From Alphaproteobacteria bacterium (lineage in GTDB: Bacteria; Pseudomonadota; Alphaproteobacteria; Rhodobacterales; Rhodobacteraceae), in the NCBI GenBank assembly GCA_003695135.1, contig RFIR01000041.1, positions 1-7,955 on the forward strand: a DNA stretch of 7,955 bases. Reading direction: 5' to 3'. Of this stretch, positions 5,055 through 7,955 are shown piece after piece. The first letter of the stretch is position 1. Each line of letters starts with the position of its first letter. Made by a program: the position numbers and the translations under genes. Below the pieces are notes generated by a model. It was not told the origin of the DNA and searched no databases. It was given only the letters and a program-made list of their open reading frames with translations.

Positions 5055-6560
5055 TCAGGCGGCGCGGCCCTCGGCACCGCTCGCCGCCCGCGGCGATTCT
5101 TCGGCCTCCGGAGCCTCGGCCTCGGCCCCGGCGTCGATCTCGACATCTACGGCTTCGGGCTCGGGCTCGGCCTCGATCTCCTCCTCGCCCCCGGCCAGCA
5201 GCGGCAGCGTCGCGGCGGCGACCAGTCCCGGCGCCTCCTGCTGCGGCGCCTCCTCCCAGCTCAGCGTATCGAAGGCGCCGCAATTCTCGCAGATCGGCGT
5301 CCAGCCGGCATGGATGTGCCGGCACTTGCTGCAGACCCATTGCTCGCCGCGCGAGGCGGTCAGCGCCCGCGCGAGGAAGCCGCGCACCACCGCCTCGCTG
5401 GCCCCGGCCCCGCGCTCGATCGCCGCCATCAGCGCCAGCGAGCGGGCGGTGGGCCGGGTCTCGGCCAGATCGCCCAGCGCCCGGCGCGCGGCGGGAAAAT
5501 CCTCCGCCGCCAGCGCCAGTTCGGCCGCAAGCATCCGCGTCTCGGGGTGATCGGCATTGGTGGTGAGCAGCGGGCGGAACCGGGCAAGCCGTTCCTGCGG
5601 GGTCTCGTCGGGCTCCAGCGCGGCATAGGCGGCGGCGATCTCGGGATGCGGCGCGGCCTCCCACGCCTTGCGCAGGATGCGCTCGGCATCGCGGCGCTGC
5701 CCTTCCTGCATCTTCAGCCGGGCGGCGGTCACGGCGGCGGGCACCAGATCGGGCGCCTGGCGCACCGCCTCATAGGCGGCCTTGCGCGCCTTGCCGATCT
5801 CGCCCTCCATCTCGGCCGCCCGCGCCTCGGCCAGCGACAGCACCGCATCGCGCCGCACCCCGACATCGCGCGGCAGCAGCCGCGCCCGCACCTTTGCCTG
5901 CAGGGTGCGGCGGCAACCCGCCCAGTCGCCCGCCTCGCTTTGCAGCGCGAACAGCGTGTCGAGCACCTCCGGATGGGCGGGCTTGAGCTCGAACGCCTTC
6001 TCGGCCAGCTTCAGCGCCACATCCTTCCTGCCCTCGGCCAGCCGGCGCCGCATCAGGCCCAGCACGCCGACGAAGCGGGTCCGCTCCTCGCCCAGAAGCT
6101 TGCGGTACTGGGCCTCGGCCTCGGCCGCATTGCCGGCCAGCGCCGCGGCCTGCGCGCTGAGAAGCCCGGTCAGCGCCGGCCGCTTCAACAGCTTGGCGGC
6201 GCGATTGGCGCGCACCAGCGCCTCGCGCCCGTCGCCGGAGGCCAGCGCGATCATGCCCTCGGTCAGCGCGTCATAGCCGCGCTTTTCGCGGTTGCGGTTC
6301 AGATAGCGGCTGATCGCCACCTCGTCGCCCTGCATCCAGCGCAGGATCGCCACCAGCAGCCCGGCCAGCTTCAGCAACAGATAGAGCGCGACGAACAGCA
6401 GCGCGACCAGCACGATGAAATCGAGCGGGCGCAGCTGGATCTCGCGGCCGCCGAAGGCGATGTCGACATGGCCCGGCGTCTCGATCACCAGGCTGGCGCC
6501 AAAGGCGATGGCGGCGCCCAGGGCAATGAACACGACGATTTTCAGCAGCGACCAGATCAT
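5055..6560 (-). CDS. hemY: HemY-type inner-membrane TPR protein with C-terminal zinc-ribbon-like module
   Basis: A 501-residue protein of the proteobacterial HemY family (HemY_N), associated with tetrapyrrole genes; it is not the protoporphyrinogen oxidase of Gram-positive bacteria also named HemY. Two hydrophobic segments (about 3-25 and 46-74) anchor it in the inner membrane, and the conserved stretch near 76-100 (WMQGDE, then SRYLNRNREKRGYDAL) matches the family. Residues 100-400 are Ala/Leu-rich TPR-like helical repeats. At 408-435 a WVCSKC...CENCGAF segment (Cys410, 413, 424, 427) looks like a rubredoxin-type metal site, followed by an acidic Glu/Ala/Pro tail from about 458. The ATG at 6560 has AAGGA about 12 nt upstream. 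It lies 40 bp after the Mic60-like gene and is probably co-transcribed with it. Family members are thought to organise heme synthesis enzymes; the exact role is unsettled. Confidence 0.9.
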   Translation of the reverse strand: MIWSLLKIVVFIALGAAIAFGASLVIETPGHVDIAFGGREIQLRPLDFIVLVALLFVALYLLLKLAGLLVAILRWMQGDEVAISRYLNRNREKRGYDALTEGMIALASGDGREALVRANRAAKLLKRPALTGLLSAQAAALAGNAAEAEAQYRKLLGEERTRFVGVLGLMRRRLAEGRKDVALKLAEKAFELKPAHPEVLDTLFALQSEAGDWAGCRRTLQAKVRARLLPRDVGVRRDAVLSLAEARAAEMEGEIGKARKAAYEAVRQAPDLVPAAVTAARLKMQEGQRRDAERILRKAWEAAPHPEIAAAYAALEPDETPQERLARFRPLLTTNADHPETRMLAAELALAAEDFPAARRALGDLAETRPTARSLALMAAIERGAGASEAVVRGFLARALTASRGEQWVCSKCRHIHAGWTPICENCGAFDTLSWEEAPQQEAPGLVAAATLPLLAGGEEEIEAEPEPEAVDVEIDAGAEAEAPEAEESPRAASGAEGRAA

Positions 6561-6600
6561 GGGTTTCGGCTGTCCTTCACTGCGGACCCGTCAGCGGGCC

Positions 6601-7955
6601 TCAATTGGTGGCCTCTGCAGCCGACTGAAGCGAGGCCAGCGCCGCCTGCGCCCTGGCGCGCCGGGCAAGCTTCCCGATCCAGCCCTGAAGCGGCGCGCGC
6701 GCAACATCGGGCAGGCTCTCGGCCTCCTTCAGCGCGGCCTGGGCACGGTCCTCGCGCAGCCGTGCCTCGACCCGCGACAGGATGGCGTCGACGCTGTCGC
6801 CCGGCTTTTCCTCCAGCGAGCGGGTCGCCACCCGCGACTCGAGGAAGGAGGTCGCGCGAGAGATCACGTCGCCATTGCTGCGCTCGCGCATCGCGGCGCG
6901 GATGGCGTCATGGGCCAGTTCGGGGAAGGCGGCGAGCAGCGCGTCGCGCCGCGGCACGCCGCTTTCGGCCAGCGCCGCCAGATCCTGCGGCACCGGACCC
7001 TCGATCAGCGGATCGAGTTCCTCCAGCACATCGGCAAACGGTGTGCCCGACTCCAGCCGCTCGCCCAGAACCGCAAGCACCCGCCTCAGCGCCGCCTTGC
7101 GCCGGGCTTCCTCGGCCGCGCGGATATTGGCTGCCGCCTGCTCGGCGATCGCCGCCTCGCGGCGCTTGCTGGCCGCCTCCACCTCGTCGATGCGCTGGGA
7201 CAACGCGCCGAGCTTGCCGGCAAGGCCGGAAAGCTCGCCCTTCAGCCCGTCGACCGCGGCGGAGAAGGCCGAGAGCTGCGACAGCGTCTCGGCGCTGATC
7301 TGACCGCCCGATTCGGTGACCCCGGCCAGCGCCTTCTTCAGCGAATCGAGCTGCGCCGAAAGGCCCGAAAGCGTGCTCTCGACCCTGGCCAGACGCGATT
7401 CCAGATCTCTGCCGTCGATGGCGGCGACCTGGTCGCCCAGCGCGGTCAGCCGGTCGGACAGCCGCTTTTCCAGCGCCGCGATCTGTTCGGCGGTTGCCGC
7501 CTGCAGCTTGCCGGTCTCCTCGCGCACCAGCGCCCTGACCTCTTCGGCCGGCATGCCGGGGGTGATGGCGCCGAAGCGGTCCTCGATCTTCGCCTCAAGA
7601 TCCTTGCGCAGGGCGGCGAGCGCCTCGGCCTGCTGCCTGGCCGAAGGCTCGCCGGGCATCATCCAGCTGGCGTGGCGCTGGATCGCGGCCGGCAGATGGG
7701 GATAGAGCCGCGGCGCGCCCCACAGGAACAGCCCGCCGCCGATGACGAGTATCACCAGCGCCATCAGCACGCGGCCGGCCAGCGAACGCGGCGCCTCCTC
7801 ATGCTCGTGCTCCGGCACCTCCGCATGCTCGTGTTCATCGTCTTCATCGGCGGGGTGGTGCTCGTCGGTGTGCTCGGCGTCCATGGCGGGCTCGCGATCA
7901 TCGGCAGGCTCGACCTCCGAGACCGCCGGCGGTTCCTCCTCCGGCCCATCGCGCC
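6601..7955 (-). CDS. Mic60/mitofilin-like inner-membrane protein (COG4223 type), 5' end beyond the window
   Basis: The frame is open from the stop at 6601 to the window edge, so the start is missing. An ATG at 7884 lacks a ribosome binding site and is preceded by 23 in-frame acidic/proline-rich codons, so it is probably internal. Counting from that Met: residues 1-32 are rich in His, Glu and Asp (EHEH, EHEHEE); one membrane segment spans about 36-56 (VLMALVILVIGGGLFLWG); a long Ala/Leu/Glu/Lys coiled-coil-like region covers about 82-262; and the C-terminal mitofilin-type domain runs about 265-420, including GDSVDAILSRVEARL and LPDVARAPLQGWIGKLARRAR. Alphaproteobacterial Mic60 homologues are inner-membrane proteins with one N-terminal anchor that shape membrane invaginations and contact outer-membrane partners. 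Its place just before hemY is the usual alphaproteobacterial arrangement, and upstream hemC/hemD-type genes are expected outside the window. Confidence 0.88.
   Translation of the reverse strand, partial: RDGPEEEPPAVSEVEPADDREPAMDAEHTDEHHPADEDDEHEHAEVPEHEHEEAPRSLAGRVLMALVILVIGGGLFLWGAPRLYPHLPAAIQRHASWMMPGEPSARQQAEALAALRKDLEAKIEDRFGAITPGMPAEEVRALVREETGKLQAATAEQIAALEKRLSDRLTALGDQVAAIDGRDLESRLARVESTLSGLSAQLDSLKKALAGVTESGGQISAETLSQLSAFSAAVDGLKGELSGLAGKLGALSQRIDEVEAASKRREAAIAEQAAANIRAAEEARRKAALRRVLAVLGERLESGTPFADVLEELDPLIEGPVPQDLAALAESGVPRRDALLAAFPELAHDAIRAAMRERSNGDVISRATSFLESRVATRSLEEKPGDSVDAILSRVEARLREDRAQAALKEAESLPDVARAPLQGWIGKLARRARAQAALASLQSAAEATN

Noticed and set aside
4744..5664. 306-codon minus-strand frame running from hemY into the intergenic region
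   Set aside because: Its first two thirds are an Arg/Gly/Ala-rich shifted reading of hemY, and the tail passes straight through the terminator hairpin.
5010..7298. 762-codon open frame on the plus strand
   Set aside because: It is antisense to hemY and the Mic60-like gene, of low complexity (Arg/Pro/Ala/Gln) and without domain resemblance.
7882..7884. ATG at 7884 as true start of the Mic60-like protein
   Set aside because: No ribosome binding site precedes it and the same frame stays open, with matching acidic/proline-rich composition, to the window edge.
1..7955. tRNA, rRNA or CRISPR arrays
   Set aside because: No cloverleaf-like segment, rRNA-like sequence or regularly spaced repeats were seen on either strand.

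Overview
The window is a GC-rich stretch of a bacterial chromosome, and every gene I can support lies on the minus strand. The high GC, a proline/alanine/glutamate-rich Mic60 homologue next to an alphaproteobacterial-type HemY, and the compact gene spacing point to an alphaproteobacterium, most likely of the Rhodobacteraceae (Rhodobacter/Paracoccus-like). That assignment is an inference from gene style and neighbourhood, not from a marker gene.

In the direction of transcription (high to low coordinates) there are three regions. (1) 7955-5055 holds a Mic60/mitofilin-like inner-membrane protein, whose start lies beyond the window edge, followed 40 bp later by a HemY-type membrane TPR protein that ends in a four-cysteine zinc-ribbon-like module and an acidic tail. 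In alphaproteobacteria this pair usually sits at the end of a tetrapyrrole (hemC/hemD) cluster. (2) 5054-4510 is a non-coding, unusually structured region of about 545 bp. It contains a hairpin, two tandem 16-bp repeats, a strong intrinsic terminator for the upstream operon, a perfect 16-bp inverted repeat enclosing 215 bp (MITE- or IS-remnant-like), an AT-rich stretch with an exact IHF consensus match, and a promoter with a perfect TATAAT box overlapped by a palindromic operator candidate. (3) 4509-31 is a tight four-gene catabolic operon: a GntR/FadR-type regulator, a DapA/HpcH-like Schiff-base lyase (DHDPS family), a PuuC-like aldehyde dehydrogenase and a DadA/PuuB-like FAD oxidoreductase. 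The gaps are 7 bp, 3 bp and a TTGA stop/start overlap.

The operon has the gene set expected for oxidising an amine or imino acid: the FAD enzyme makes an imine, the DHDPS-family lyase could deaminate or dehydrate it, and the aldehyde dehydrogenase would oxidise the resulting semialdehyde. This matches the logic of trans-4-hydroxyproline degradation (HypR/HypD/HypH/HypO), but the dehydrogenase and oxidase look more like the gamma-glutamylputrescine enzymes PuuC/PuuB. The true substrate is therefore open. No transporter, epimerase or synthetase that would settle it is in the window.
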